Origin: Streptomyces malaysiense
GTDB taxonomy: Bacteria; Actinomycetota; Actinomycetes; Streptomycetales; Streptomycetaceae
Direction: 5' to 3'
DNA: 55,800 nt
Assembly (NCBI RefSeq): GCF_000980885.2
Contig: NZ_LBDA02000095.1
Coordinates: 1-55,800 of the forward strand
The position numbers were made by a program, and so were the translations under genes. Below, one piece after another: positions 16,339 to 22,999 of this stretch (within the stretch, counting starts at the first letter, position 1; the number at the start of each line of letters is the position of its first letter). The notes under the pieces are model-generated. The model was given only the letters and a program-made list of their open reading frames with translations. It made no database searches and was not told the DNA's origin.

Positions 16339-16497
16339 GCGTCGCCGCCACCTCCTCATAGCCGTACACCCACTCCTTGCCCCGTACAGGGCGTGCGCCA
16401 ATCTCGACGGGGAGTGAACGACCGCCCGAGCGGTGCCGGGGGCCGTAGGCTGACGGCACCACTACGACCACTTTTTTTGCAGCGACCGGAGACAACG

Positions 16498-17889
16498 GTG
16501 CGATTCCACGACTCGATGATCAGCCTCGTCGGCGACACCCCGCTGGTGAAGCTCAACAACGTGACCAAGGGCATCCAGGCGACCGTCCTGGCGAAGGTGG
16601 AGTACTTCAACCCGGGCGGTTCCGTGAAGGACCGCATCGCCCTGCGCATGATCGAGGCCGCCGAGGAGAGCGGGGAGCTGAAGCCCGGCGGCACCATCGT
16701 GGAGCCCACCAGCGGAAACACCGGTGTGGGTCTGGCGATCGTGGCCCAGCAGAAGGGCTACAAGTGCATCTTCGTGTGCCCTGACAAGGTGAGCACCGAC
16801 AAGATCAACGTGCTGCGTGCCTACGGCGCCGAGGTCGTCGTCTGCCCGACCGCCGTGGACCCCGAGCACCCGGACTCGTACTACAACGTCTCCGACCGCC
16901 TGGTGCGCGAGACCCCGGGCGCCTGGAAGCCCGACCAGTACTCCAACCCGAACAACCCGCTGTCGCACTACCACTCCACCGGTCCGGAGCTGTGGGACCA
17001 GACCGAGGGGAAGATCACCCACTTCGTGGCGGGCGTCGGCACCGGCGGCACCATCTCCGGCACCGGCCGCTATCTGAAGGACGCCAGCCAGGGCAAGGTC
17101 CAGGTCGTCGGCGCCGACCCCGAGGGCTCCGTCTACTCGGGCGGCTCCGGGCGGCCGTACCTGATCGAGGGCGTCGGCGAGGACTTCTGGCCGACCGCCT
17201 ACGACCGCACCGTCGCCGACGAGATCGTGGCCGTCTCCGACAAGGACGCCTTCCAGATGACCCGCCGCCTCGCCAAGGAGGAGGGCCTGTTGGTGGGCGG
17301 CTCCTGCGGCATGGCCGTGGTCGCCGCGCTGCGCGTCGCCGAGCGGCTCGGCCCGGACGACGTCGTCGTGGTGCTCCTCCCGGACAGCGGCCGTGGCTAC
17401 CTCTCGAAGATCTTCAACGACGAGTGGATGGCCGACTACGGCTTCCTGGAGGACGAGGGCCCGAGCGCCCGCGTCGCCGACGTCCTGAACGACAAGGCGG
17501 GCGCCACCATCCCCTCCCTCGTGCACATGCACCCGGAGGAGACCGTCGGCCAGGCCATCGAGGTGCTGCGCGAGTACGGCGTCTCGCAGATGCCCGTCGT
17601 CAAGCCGGGCGCCGGCCACCCGGACGTGATGGCCGCCGAGGTCGTCGGCTCCGTCGTGGAGCGCGAGCTGCTCGACGCCCTGTTCTCCAAGCGCGCCTCC
17701 CTGGAGGACCCGCTGGAGAAGCACATGTGCGCCCCGCTGCCCCAGGTCGGCTCCGGTGAGCCGGTCGGCGACCTGATGCAGGTGCTGGGCACGGCGGACG
17801 CGGCGATCGTCCTGGTCGAGGGCAAGCCCACCGGTGTCATCAGCCGCCAGGACCTGCTGGCCTTCCTGGCCAAGGGCGGCAACAAGTAG
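16498..17889 (+). CDS. cbs: Cystathionine beta-synthase
   Basis: This 463-residue PLP enzyme condenses serine and homocysteine to cystathionine in transsulfuration. The cofactor lysine is K44 in NPGGSVKDRIALR. The substrate loop is TSGNTGVGLA (about 72), and the phosphate cup is GTGGTISGTGRY. Two CBS domains occupy about 335-463 (SLVHMHPEETVGQAIEVL and LVEGKPTGVISRQDLL). The size matches the mycobacterial enzyme. GTG 16498 has GGAG at 16488-16491. Upstream in-frame codons would extend into the divergent hydrolase gene. TAGGCT at 16445-16450 may be its -10 box. Without the CBS domains it would resemble cysteine synthase. Confidence 0.95.
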   Translation: MRFHDSMISLVGDTPLVKLNNVTKGIQATVLAKVEYFNPGGSVKDRIALRMIEAAEESGELKPGGTIVEPTSGNTGVGLAIVAQQKGYKCIFVCPDKVSTDKINVLRAYGAEVVVCPTAVDPEHPDSYYNVSDRLVRETPGAWKPDQYSNPNNPLSHYHSTGPELWDQTEGKITHFVAGVGTGGTISGTGRYLKDASQGKVQVVGADPEGSVYSGGSGRPYLIEGVGEDFWPTAYDRTVADEIVAVSDKDAFQMTRRLAKEEGLLVGGSCGMAVVAALRVAERLGPDDVVVVLLPDSGRGYLSKIFNDEWMADYGFLEDEGPSARVADVLNDKAGATIPSLVHMHPEETVGQAIEVLREYGVSQMPVVKPGAGHPDVMAAEVVGSVVERELLDALFSKRASLEDPLEKHMCAPLPQVGSGEPVGDLMQVLGTADAAIVLVEGKPTGVISRQDLLAFLAKGGNK

Positions 17890-17898
17890 CCCATCGGC

Positions 17899-17930
17899 AC
17901 GGGCCCCTTCCCGCCCGGGAAGGGGCCCGT
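17899..17930. terminator. Terminator between cbs and the DUF397 cluster
   Basis: A perfect 14-bp stem, ACGGGCCCCTTCCC (17899-17912) with its complement (17917-17930), has a 4-nt loop. It lies 10 nt after the cbs stop, between convergent genes. Confidence 0.87.
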
Positions 17931-17947
17931 TCTGGTGCCCGGTGCGT

Positions 17948-18139
17948 TCAGACGGTCTGGTGAGAGGCGAACTGGACGAACGCGGACCAGGAGTCGGTGC
18001 GGAAGGTGAGGGTGCCGGCGTCGCGGTCCTTGGTGTCGCGTACGGGGATGGTGCCGGGGACGTTGACGGCGACTTCCACGCAGTCGCCGCCGTTGCTGCT
18101 GTGGGAGGAGGTGAACCAGCGGGGGGAGTCGGTCGTCAC
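17948..18139 (-). CDS. DUF397 protein, third tandem copy
   Basis: This 63-residue DUF397 protein (PRWFTSSHSSNGGDCVEVAV...) is nearly identical to the two copies upstream. It differs at a few positions in the first half and has a different end, SHQTV instead of SQKGTP. DUF397 genes usually sit beside XRE/DUF5753 regulators and are thought to be antitoxin-like or regulatory partners, as in the whiJ and abaA-type loci of Streptomyces. The GTG start overlaps the stop of copy 2 by 4 nt (GTGA). Its distinct end shows where the tandem duplication stops. Confidence 0.88.
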   Translation of the reverse strand: MTTDSPRWFTSSHSSNGGDCVEVAVNVPGTIPVRDTKDRDAGTLTFRTDSWSAFVQFASHQTV

Positions 18140-18330
18140 GGGGTGCCCTTCTGAGAGGCGAACTGGACGAAGGCGGACCAGGAGTCGGTGCGGAAGGTGA
18201 GGGTGCCGGCGTCGCGGTCCTTGGTGTCGCGGACGGGGATGGTGCCGGGGACGTTGGCGGCGACTTCCACGCAGGCGCCGCCGTTGTTGCTGTAGGAGGA
18301 CGTGAACCAGCGGGGAGAGTCGGTCGTCAC
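18136..18330 (-). CDS. DUF397 protein, second tandem copy
   Basis: This 64-residue DUF397 protein shares all but four residues with copy 1 (Ser/Phe, Ala/Asn and Ala/Thr changes lie in the first 25 positions). It carries WFTSSYSNNGGACVEVA and the conserved VRDTKDRDAGTLTF and WSAFVQFA motifs. Both ends overlap neighbours by GTGA. Its ribosome binding site, GAAGGG, lies inside the last codons of the preceding gene (encoding QKGTP), so translation should be coupled. Confidence 0.9.
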   Translation of the reverse strand: MTTDSPRWFTSSYSNNGGACVEVAANVPGTIPVRDTKDRDAGTLTFRTDSWSAFVQFASQKGTP

Positions 18331-18521
18331 GGGGTGCCCTTCTGAGAGGCGAACTGGACGAAGGCGGACCAGGAGTCGGTGCGGAAGGTGAGGGTGCCGG
18401 CGTCGCGGTCCTTGGTGTCGCGGACGGGGATGGTGCCGGGGACGTTGGTGGCGACTTCCACGCAGTTGCCGCCGTTGTTGCTGTAGGAGGAGGTGAACCA
18501 GCGGGGGAAGTCGGTCGTCAC
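18327..18521 (-). CDS. DUF397 protein, first tandem copy
   Basis: This 64-residue DUF397 protein is the copy directly coupled to the XRE regulator gene. It has WFTSSYSNNGGNCVEVAT, then VPGTIPVRDTKDRDAGTLTF and WSAFVQFASQKGTP. Its GTG start overlaps the regulator's TGA by 4 nt. The regulator itself ends in RKGTP, the same residues that end copies 1 and 2, so the duplicated unit carries the junction and ribosome binding site with it. Function is inferred from family context only. Confidence 0.9.
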   Translation of the reverse strand: MTTDFPRWFTSSYSNNGGNCVEVATNVPGTIPVRDTKDRDAGTLTFRTDSWSAFVQFASQKGTP

Positions 18522-19354
18522 GGGGTGCCCTTTCGTACCTCGTCGATCATGGCCACCGATGCCGCCTGGGGCAGAGCTTCGGCCTGCAACTGATGGTAGG
18601 CCGACAACAGGGGCAGTACGGCTGCCGTATCGCGTTCCACATGCCCTCGCAACTGGGATTCCGCGTACGCGACGACGGACAGGTCTGACATCGTCAGTAG
18701 GTTCATGGGAAGGTCGAACGTGCGGCGCTCCCCTATGCCGTACGGGGCGATTTGGAGCACGGTGTTCGGTAGTTCGGCGAACTGTGCCAACCGGTCGAGC
18801 TGAGCGTTCGTGACCTTGGAGCCGCCGACCGGTCTGCGAACGCAGCTCTCGTCCATCACCACGAGGATCATGGGCGGGCGGGGCCGCTCCAGGGCGGCTT
18901 GCCGCTCCGCCAGGAACGCGACGCGTTCATCCGCCTGTTCGGGTGTGATGGTGCCTCGCCGCACCGCGCTGTTCGCCAGCACCCTTGCGTACTCCGGTGT
19001 CTGGAGCAGTCCGGGGACGATTCCGATCTCGTACAGCCGGATCTCCGCGGCCCTCCCCTCGTACTTGATGTACTCCGGGAAGCCTTCCAGCAGGTTGCCG
19101 TGCTTGATCTCGCGGTATTCGCGCTCGAACGACTCCGCTGTGTCGGAGACACCGAATGCCCTGTCAGCACTACGCGAAAAGCGAAGGGTTGGAGGCTTCC
19201 GACCAGTTTCGATGGCCGAGATATGCACGCTGGAATATTCCGTGAGGATGGCGAGGTCCTCCTGGGTCCAGCCGCGAGCCTCGCGCTTGCTGCGCATACG
19301 CGCCCCGAAGGCCGCCTGGGGCGAGGCGTCGGGGTTCAACTCCTTGCGGTTCAA
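18518..19354 (-). CDS. XRE-family regulator with DUF5753 domain
   Basis: This 278-residue protein has an N-terminal helix-turn-helix (about 12-68, with GARMRSKREARGWTQEDLA and SSVHISAIETGRKPPTLRF). A DUF5753 ligand-like domain follows (about 90-275, with RLYEIGIVPGLLQTPEYARV and DESCVRRPVG). This is the standard WhiJ-like regulator paired with DUF397 proteins. No ATG or GTG precedes the HTH in frame, so I chose TTG 19354, giving MNRKELNPDASPQAA. GGAACGGAAGGA lies upstream of it. Much longer extensions would run through the divergent genes. It probably controls itself and the divergent operon via the palindrome at 19431. Confidence 0.87.
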   Translation of the reverse strand: MNRKELNPDASPQAAFGARMRSKREARGWTQEDLAILTEYSSVHISAIETGRKPPTLRFSRSADRAFGVSDTAESFEREYREIKHGNLLEGFPEYIKYEGRAAEIRLYEIGIVPGLLQTPEYARVLANSAVRRGTITPEQADERVAFLAERQAALERPRPPMILVVMDESCVRRPVGGSKVTNAQLDRLAQFAELPNTVLQIAPYGIGERRTFDLPMNLLTMSDLSVVAYAESQLRGHVERDTAAVLPLLSAYHQLQAEALPQAASVAMIDEVRKGTP

Positions 19355-19430
19355 GGGTCGTACGACGTCCTTCCGTTCCAGTCTGACCAGTTGAAGGGGT
19401 TTCCACTGTAGGTCACTCTGAAGTCGCACG

Positions 19431-19446
19431 GTAGCGATTCCGCTAC
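19431..19446. promoter_or_regulatory. Candidate operator of the XRE regulator
   Basis: GTAGCG-ATTC-CGCTAC is a perfect palindrome with 6-bp arms. It lies in the 121-nt gap between the divergent XRE gene and the small-gene cascade, 30 nt before the latter's start. The position suits autoregulation. Confidence 0.65.
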
Positions 19447-19475
19447 ACAGAGGAGTGGTTGAGAAAGGCTGGGCG

Positions 19476-19934
19476 ATGCACCCCCACACCGGCATGGCCG
19501 TCGAGGTCGCGGAGATCACCAACTCGCTCGCGGCGGTCCTGAACGAGGCCGCCATCAAACTCCCCCAGTTCCACGCCAGGTTGGCCCCGAACGAGTGCCG
19601 GGACTTCGTCGTCCGGCTGGGTGACTGCAATGGGCGGCAGGGGCGGGCCCTCCTCGGTCTGCTGCTGGACGGGTTGATCCTGCGCCAGAGGCATGCCGAT
19701 GAGTCCCGGGCGAGCGCTCCGGTGAGACCCCTGACGCCCGAGGGGAAGCCGGACGACACGCTGGCCAGGCTGAAGTGCGCCTTCAGCGACGCGGGTTGGC
19801 TGGTCGACCTGGACGTCATCCAGACCGCCTGGGGGCCGCGCCTCGCCTTCCGCGACGGCCTGGGGCTCGACCACGCGGACGAGCTGATTCTGACGGTCCA
19901 GGCCGGCGTCAGGGCCAGGGTGATCAAGGTTTGA
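19476..19934 (+). CDS. Hypothetical protein, first gene of divergent cascade
   Basis: This 152-residue soluble protein has no family that I recognise. It reads MHPHTGMAVEVAEITNSLAA, then helical segments (HARLAPNECRDFVVRLGDC, RALLGLLLDGLILRQRH) and a C-terminal part with FSDAGWLVDLDVIQTAWGPR. There is no signal peptide or membrane helix. ATG 19476 has GAAAGG about 7 nt upstream. It is divergent from the XRE/DUF397 operon and starts a chain of four genes with 2-nt gaps or 4-nt overlaps. A partner or target of the WhiJ-like regulator is possible but unproven. Confidence 0.7.
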   Translation: MHPHTGMAVEVAEITNSLAAVLNEAAIKLPQFHARLAPNECRDFVVRLGDCNGRQGRALLGLLLDGLILRQRHADESRASAPVRPLTPEGKPDDTLARLKCAFSDAGWLVDLDVIQTAWGPRLAFRDGLGLDHADELILTVQAGVRARVIKV

Positions 19935-19936
19935 CG

Positions 19937-20086
19937 ATGACTCTCGCCGTGTACCGGGTGGACCGCCGGGGGAACCGGCACGTGGTGCGGAAAGAGCACG
20001 AGGTGACTCCCCTCAAGTGGCCGGAATTCTCCAGCGCTTGGCCTCCGTGCCGATGTCCGAGGCACCGTCACGGCAACCGCCCATGA
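19937..20086 (+). CDS. Small basic protein of 49 residues
   Basis: The ATG lies 2 nt after the previous stop, and the TGA overlaps the next ATG (ATGA at 20083-20086). The product starts MTLAVYRVDRRGNRHVVRKE and ends with a Cys/His/Arg-rich tail (WPPCRCPRHRHGNRP). It may be a small metal- or nucleic-acid-binding protein, which is only an inference from composition. Its reality rests mainly on the tight packing with both neighbours. Confidence 0.6.
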   Translation: MTLAVYRVDRRGNRHVVRKEHEVTPLKWPEFSSAWPPCRCPRHRHGNRP

Positions 20087-20271
20087 GGCCCCGGCCCTTG
20101 ACGCGAGGCTTCTGCCTCCTGTGCCGCCACACCAAGTACGTCTTCTGGATCGGTCCGGTCGAGCACGACGGACAGCGCGCGCCGGCCTATGCCTGCGAGG
20201 ACTGCTGTGCGTTCGTACGGACCTACATCCACCGCTGCAACCAGCAGTGGGACCAGCGTCCCGCCACATGA
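20083..20271 (+). CDS. Small zinc-ribbon-like protein of 62 residues
   Basis: The protein MRPRPLTRGFCLLCRHTKYV... contains two paired cysteine motifs, CLLC (about 11-14) and CEDCC (about 38-42). They are 24 residues apart, as in a zinc ribbon. Its start overlaps the preceding stop and its own TGA overlaps the next ATG (20268-20271). Coupled translation through the cascade is therefore expected. A tryptophan and histidine-rich C-terminus follows (HRCNQQWDQRP). Family not recognised. Confidence 0.66.
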   Translation: MRPRPLTRGFCLLCRHTKYVFWIGPVEHDGQRAPAYACEDCCAFVRTYIHRCNQQWDQRPAT

Positions 20272-20795
20272 CCGCCCCTCATCGCAATCCCGCGCCCGGG
20301 AGCCCACGAATGTTCCGATGCAAGGCCATGACCGGCTTGGACGACGCCGTCCGAGCCCTCGCGAAGCAGATCCCGTCCCCGCGTGCGGACATCGACTGGG
20401 CGCCGTCCCCGTCGCTCCGGTGCATGCTCGAAGACGTGCCGCACGACCACCACATGGCGTTCCTCCGCACCGGTGCGAGCGCGGCTCCGGACTCCGACGT
20501 CTTCGTGTGCTGGCGCGACGGGGCGTCCGCGCAGTGGATCGAGGACATCGAGTGCTGCATGAACAGGCCGAACCCCCTGGCCACGGGCTGCACCCTCTTC
20601 AAGGGGCACCCCGGACGCTGCGAGTGGCAGTACGCCGACCCCGAGGACGGTTTCGGCGGGGAGCCGGATCTGGTGGGTGACGGCCCGGTTCTTCGTCCAC
20701 GGGCCCGTGACCTCGGCGAACTCGGGGTGACCACGGCCGTTCGAAACGCCGTGCAAGTGGTACGAGGGTGTCACGTGGACGCAGCACCCCCTTAA
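20268..20795 (+). CDS. Hypothetical protein with Cys/His zinc-site motif
   Basis: This 175-residue protein ends the cascade. It holds CMLEDVPHDHH and FVCWRDG, then IECCMNRPNPLATGC followed by LFKGHPGRCEW. The C-x(n)-GHPGRC-W arrangement resembles the small zinc site seen in several short Streptomyces proteins. The ATG at 20268 overlaps the preceding stop. ATG 20310 (MFRCKAM) is an alternative start. A reading frame of similar size exists on the other strand, but it lacks coupling and recognisable motifs. Function unknown. Confidence 0.6.
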   Translation: MTAPHRNPAPGSPRMFRCKAMTGLDDAVRALAKQIPSPRADIDWAPSPSLRCMLEDVPHDHHMAFLRTGASAAPDSDVFVCWRDGASAQWIEDIECCMNRPNPLATGCTLFKGHPGRCEWQYADPEDGFGGEPDLVGDGPVLRPRARDLGELGVTTAVRNAVQVVRGCHVDAAPP

Positions 20796-20992
20796 CACGC
20801 GTCCAGCAGATTAGGGGTTGTCGGCGTCACGGACCTCCGGAGCGGCTCCCGGACCTCCATGGACGCCAAGGACGCGCGGCCCGGCCCTGACCCGGCCCGC
20901 GTCCCCCGCGGGGACCGCCGTCGTCCCGCCCCCCGGCAACGGGGGTGCGGCGGTCCCCGCGCAAATCCTTTTCCGCGTGCGGCGGGCCGGAG

Positions 20993-21439
20993 TCATTCGT
21001 CCCCGCCGGACGACCGGCGGCGCCCCGACAGCAGCTCGGGGTGCTGGCGTATCGCCTGGGCCGCGTTGACCCCGACGATCCCGATCCAGGCGACCACCAT
21101 TCCGGCGAATCCCGTGAGGGCGCCGGCGATCGCCGACAGCGGGATGGCGAGGACCAGAGTGAGCAGGGCGAATCCGTACCGCTCGCCCCAGGAGTCCACC
21201 GGGTTCCGGCGCACGGCGGTGCCGCGCGCCGCCGCCATCTGATGCTCGGCCAGCTGCCGCCGCACCCGCCGGTCCACCGCGCCGTCGAGCCGCTGCTCGA
21301 CCTTCTCCAGGAAGGATTCGACCAGGGCGGAGTCGTAGTCGTCCCCCAGGTCCCGGCGGGCCCGGACGGTCGCGTCGAGGTCCTTCCGCAGCTCGGCGTC
21401 GCCCTTGAGTCCGACGTCCTGCGGGTCACGTGTGCTCAT
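20993..21439 (-). CDS. Integral membrane protein of 148 residues
   Basis: The N-terminal half (1-85) is a charged helical domain (ALVESFLEKVEQRLDGAVDRRVRRQLAEH). Two membrane helices follow (about 88-107 and 109-128, with LTLVLAIPLSAIAGALTGFAG and VVAWIGIVGVNAAQAI). The C-terminus is short and polar. Family known only as a conserved actinobacterial membrane protein. Function unknown. It begins with ATG and stands about 90 nt from the carbonic-anhydrase-like gene, which is on the same strand upstream. Confidence 0.8.
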   Translation of the reverse strand: MSTRDPQDVGLKGDAELRKDLDATVRARRDLGDDYDSALVESFLEKVEQRLDGAVDRRVRRQLAEHQMAAARGTAVRRNPVDSWGERYGFALLTLVLAIPLSAIAGALTGFAGMVVAWIGIVGVNAAQAIRQHPELLSGRRRSSGGDE

Positions 21440-21526
21440 GCCCTCACCCTAGGAAACGCCGGACCCCCACCGCACTGGGGAAAGCCCCCCTTCTCCTGCT
21501 GGTGCGGGCCCCTCGGGGCAGCCCGC

Positions 21527-22180
21527 TCAGGGCAGCAGCGACACCAGCCCCGACCCGGCGTCCATCCGTGCGGCCACCACCTGGGCCGCCCCGAAGGCGG
21601 GGTCGGCCCGGATCGCGTCCCGTACCCAGGTGGTCTGGGCCCGCAGCGCGTGCTCCGCCCAGTCGCCGGGCCGGTTCCGGGTGCGGCGGGCGGCGGGGGC
21701 GATCTCCTCCACCAGCAGCTCCAGATGGCCCGGCACCGGCGCCCCGGTGCGCAGTCGCTCAAGCGTGGCGGCCACGGCGGCGCACCGCTCGTGTCCGAGG
21801 ACCAGCACGAGCGGCGCGCCGAGTTCCTGCACGCCGTACTGCACGGACCCGAGCACGGCCTCGTCCAGGACCAGCCCGGCGGTGCGGACGCACAGCAGCT
21901 CCCCGAGCGGCTGGTCGAGGACCAATTCCGGCGGTACGGGCGCGTCCACACAGCCGATGACCACTGCGCACGGCCGCCGTCCGGTGGGACGGACGTACGG
22001 CTGCCGGGGGAGGCCACCGGTGCGGCGGGCGTTGCCGGCGAGGAGTTCGTCCAGGACGGCGGCCGCGGTGGGCCGTGGCTCGTCCGCGTCGGGTGGGGGG
22101 ACGAGGGAGGGGAAGGCGGGACAGGGCGGACGGGGAGCGGGCGCGGTCGGCGTCCGTAGGGCCCGGTGGGGGGTGGCCAT
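21527..22180 (-). CDS. Beta-carbonic-anhydrase-like protein with altered active site
   Basis: This 217-residue protein has the beta-carbonic anhydrase fold: the first zinc ligand in VIGCVDAPVPPELV (about residue 77), and the His and Cys ligands in VLGHERCAAVAATL. The usual CxDxR motif reads CVDAP, so the Arg of the Asp-Arg dyad that opens the zinc site is replaced by Pro. The N-terminal 40 residues are Pro/Ala-rich. It may be an inactive or divergent hydratase, or bind another ligand. The start ATG at 22180 is reasonable. Confidence 0.82.
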   Translation of the reverse strand: MATPHRALRTPTAPAPRPPCPAFPSLVPPPDADEPRPTAAAVLDELLAGNARRTGGLPRQPYVRPTGRRPCAVVIGCVDAPVPPELVLDQPLGELLCVRTAGLVLDEAVLGSVQYGVQELGAPLVLVLGHERCAAVAATLERLRTGAPVPGHLELLVEEIAPAARRTRNRPGDWAEHALRAQTTWVRDAIRADPAFGAAQVVAARMDAGSGLVSLLP

Positions 22181-22399
22181 GACGCTTCCTCGGTGTTCGT
22201 GTCAGTGGTGTTCACCGTAGGCACGCGCGCCATCACTCTGGGTGGCGATTTAACGACACTTGGTCGTTTCCGCGCCGGATCATCGCCGCCGCGATACCGC
22301 CTCTTGGAAGCCGGTGCCGGACGCGGCGGGCAGCCGGGCCCACGTCCAGGGTGCTTTGAGGCGCCCAGGTGAAGGAATCAACCGGGCATCACGCTCCGA

Positions 22400-22999
22400 T
22401 CAGTACTGGGTGCTGAGATCCGTGCCCTTTGGCGCCCGCCAGCAGCCGGAGACGATGTTGATCAGGATCTTCGGTTCCTTCTCGCGGCCGGCCGTCGGGC
22501 TCGACACCCAGAGTTCGGCGTCCACGGAGAAGGGCTCGGTCGTGGAGTCCGCCGTGAGTTCGAGGGTCTTGGCGCGGCTCTTGTTCGGGCCGTACCGCCA
22601 GATTTTCCACCCCTTCCCGGGAAGGGCGTCCCGCAGCCGCTGGAAGCCTGCCTTCAGCTCGTCCTCGGGCACGCCGTAGACCGACCACGGGTGCTCGGTC
22701 TTGTAGAGGTGATCGGGGTCCTCGTCGCAAGGGGCGATGCTCGGGCCCGGCTCGGTGACCTTGCCGGAGGGGATGTTGATCAAATCGTAGATCTGGCTGG
22801 ATACGGCCTTCGCCTTCTCCCGGGCTTTGTCCACGTCGAGGACGGTGGGTTTCGAGTCGGTCATCTCGTGCGTCGGTGTGGCGTCTGTTCGGTGATCCAT
22901 GGTGTTCGAGCAACCTGTTCCGGTGAGGGAGAGGACGGTGACGGCCAACGCGATGCCAAGCCGACTGCCCCGGGAGTGGCAACGGAAGGGGGGAATCAA
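22400..22999 (-). CDS. Putative lipoprotein
   Basis: This 199-residue protein begins with a signal sequence (LGIALAVTVLSLTGTGC). The Cys at about residue 30 would be lipidated, although the lipobox is imperfect, with Gly at -3. The mature part is hydrophilic and has CDEDPDHLYKTEHPWSVYG and a conserved-looking YGVPEDELKAGFQRLRDALP. A TTG start overlaps the hydrolase stop by 4 nt (TTGA), with GGGAGG five bases upstream. This coupling ties it to the WXG/hydrolase pair, perhaps as an immunity or anchoring factor, which is speculative. Confidence 0.82.
   Translation of the reverse strand: MIPPFRCHSRGSRLGIALAVTVLSLTGTGCSNTMDHRTDATPTHEMTDSKPTVLDVDKAREKAKAVSSQIYDLINIPSGKVTEPGPSIAPCDEDPDHLYKTEHPWSVYGVPEDELKAGFQRLRDALPGKGWKIWRYGPNKSRAKTLELTADSTTEPFSVDAELWVSSPTAGREKEPKILINIVSGCWRAPKGTDLSTQY

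Larger units (their letters stand above)
17949..18521 (-). repeat. Three tandem 191-bp units carrying DUF397 genes
   Basis: The three DUF397 starts lie at 18521, 18330 and 18139, exactly 191 nt apart. Because 191 is not a multiple of 3, each copy shifts frame and re-creates the GTGA stop/start overlap. Differences cluster in the first 75 nt of each unit, while the second half is almost unchanged. This points to recent duplication or ongoing gene conversion. Confidence 0.93.

Noticed and set aside
18518..20269. 583-residue frame extending the XRE gene upstream
   Set aside because: The extension runs through the divergent cascade and the palindrome and has no domain; the start is placed near 19354.
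20223..20798. Minus-strand frame opposite the last cascade gene
   Set aside because: It lacks overlap with neighbours and recognisable motifs; the plus-strand frame has ATGA coupling and a Cys/His motif.
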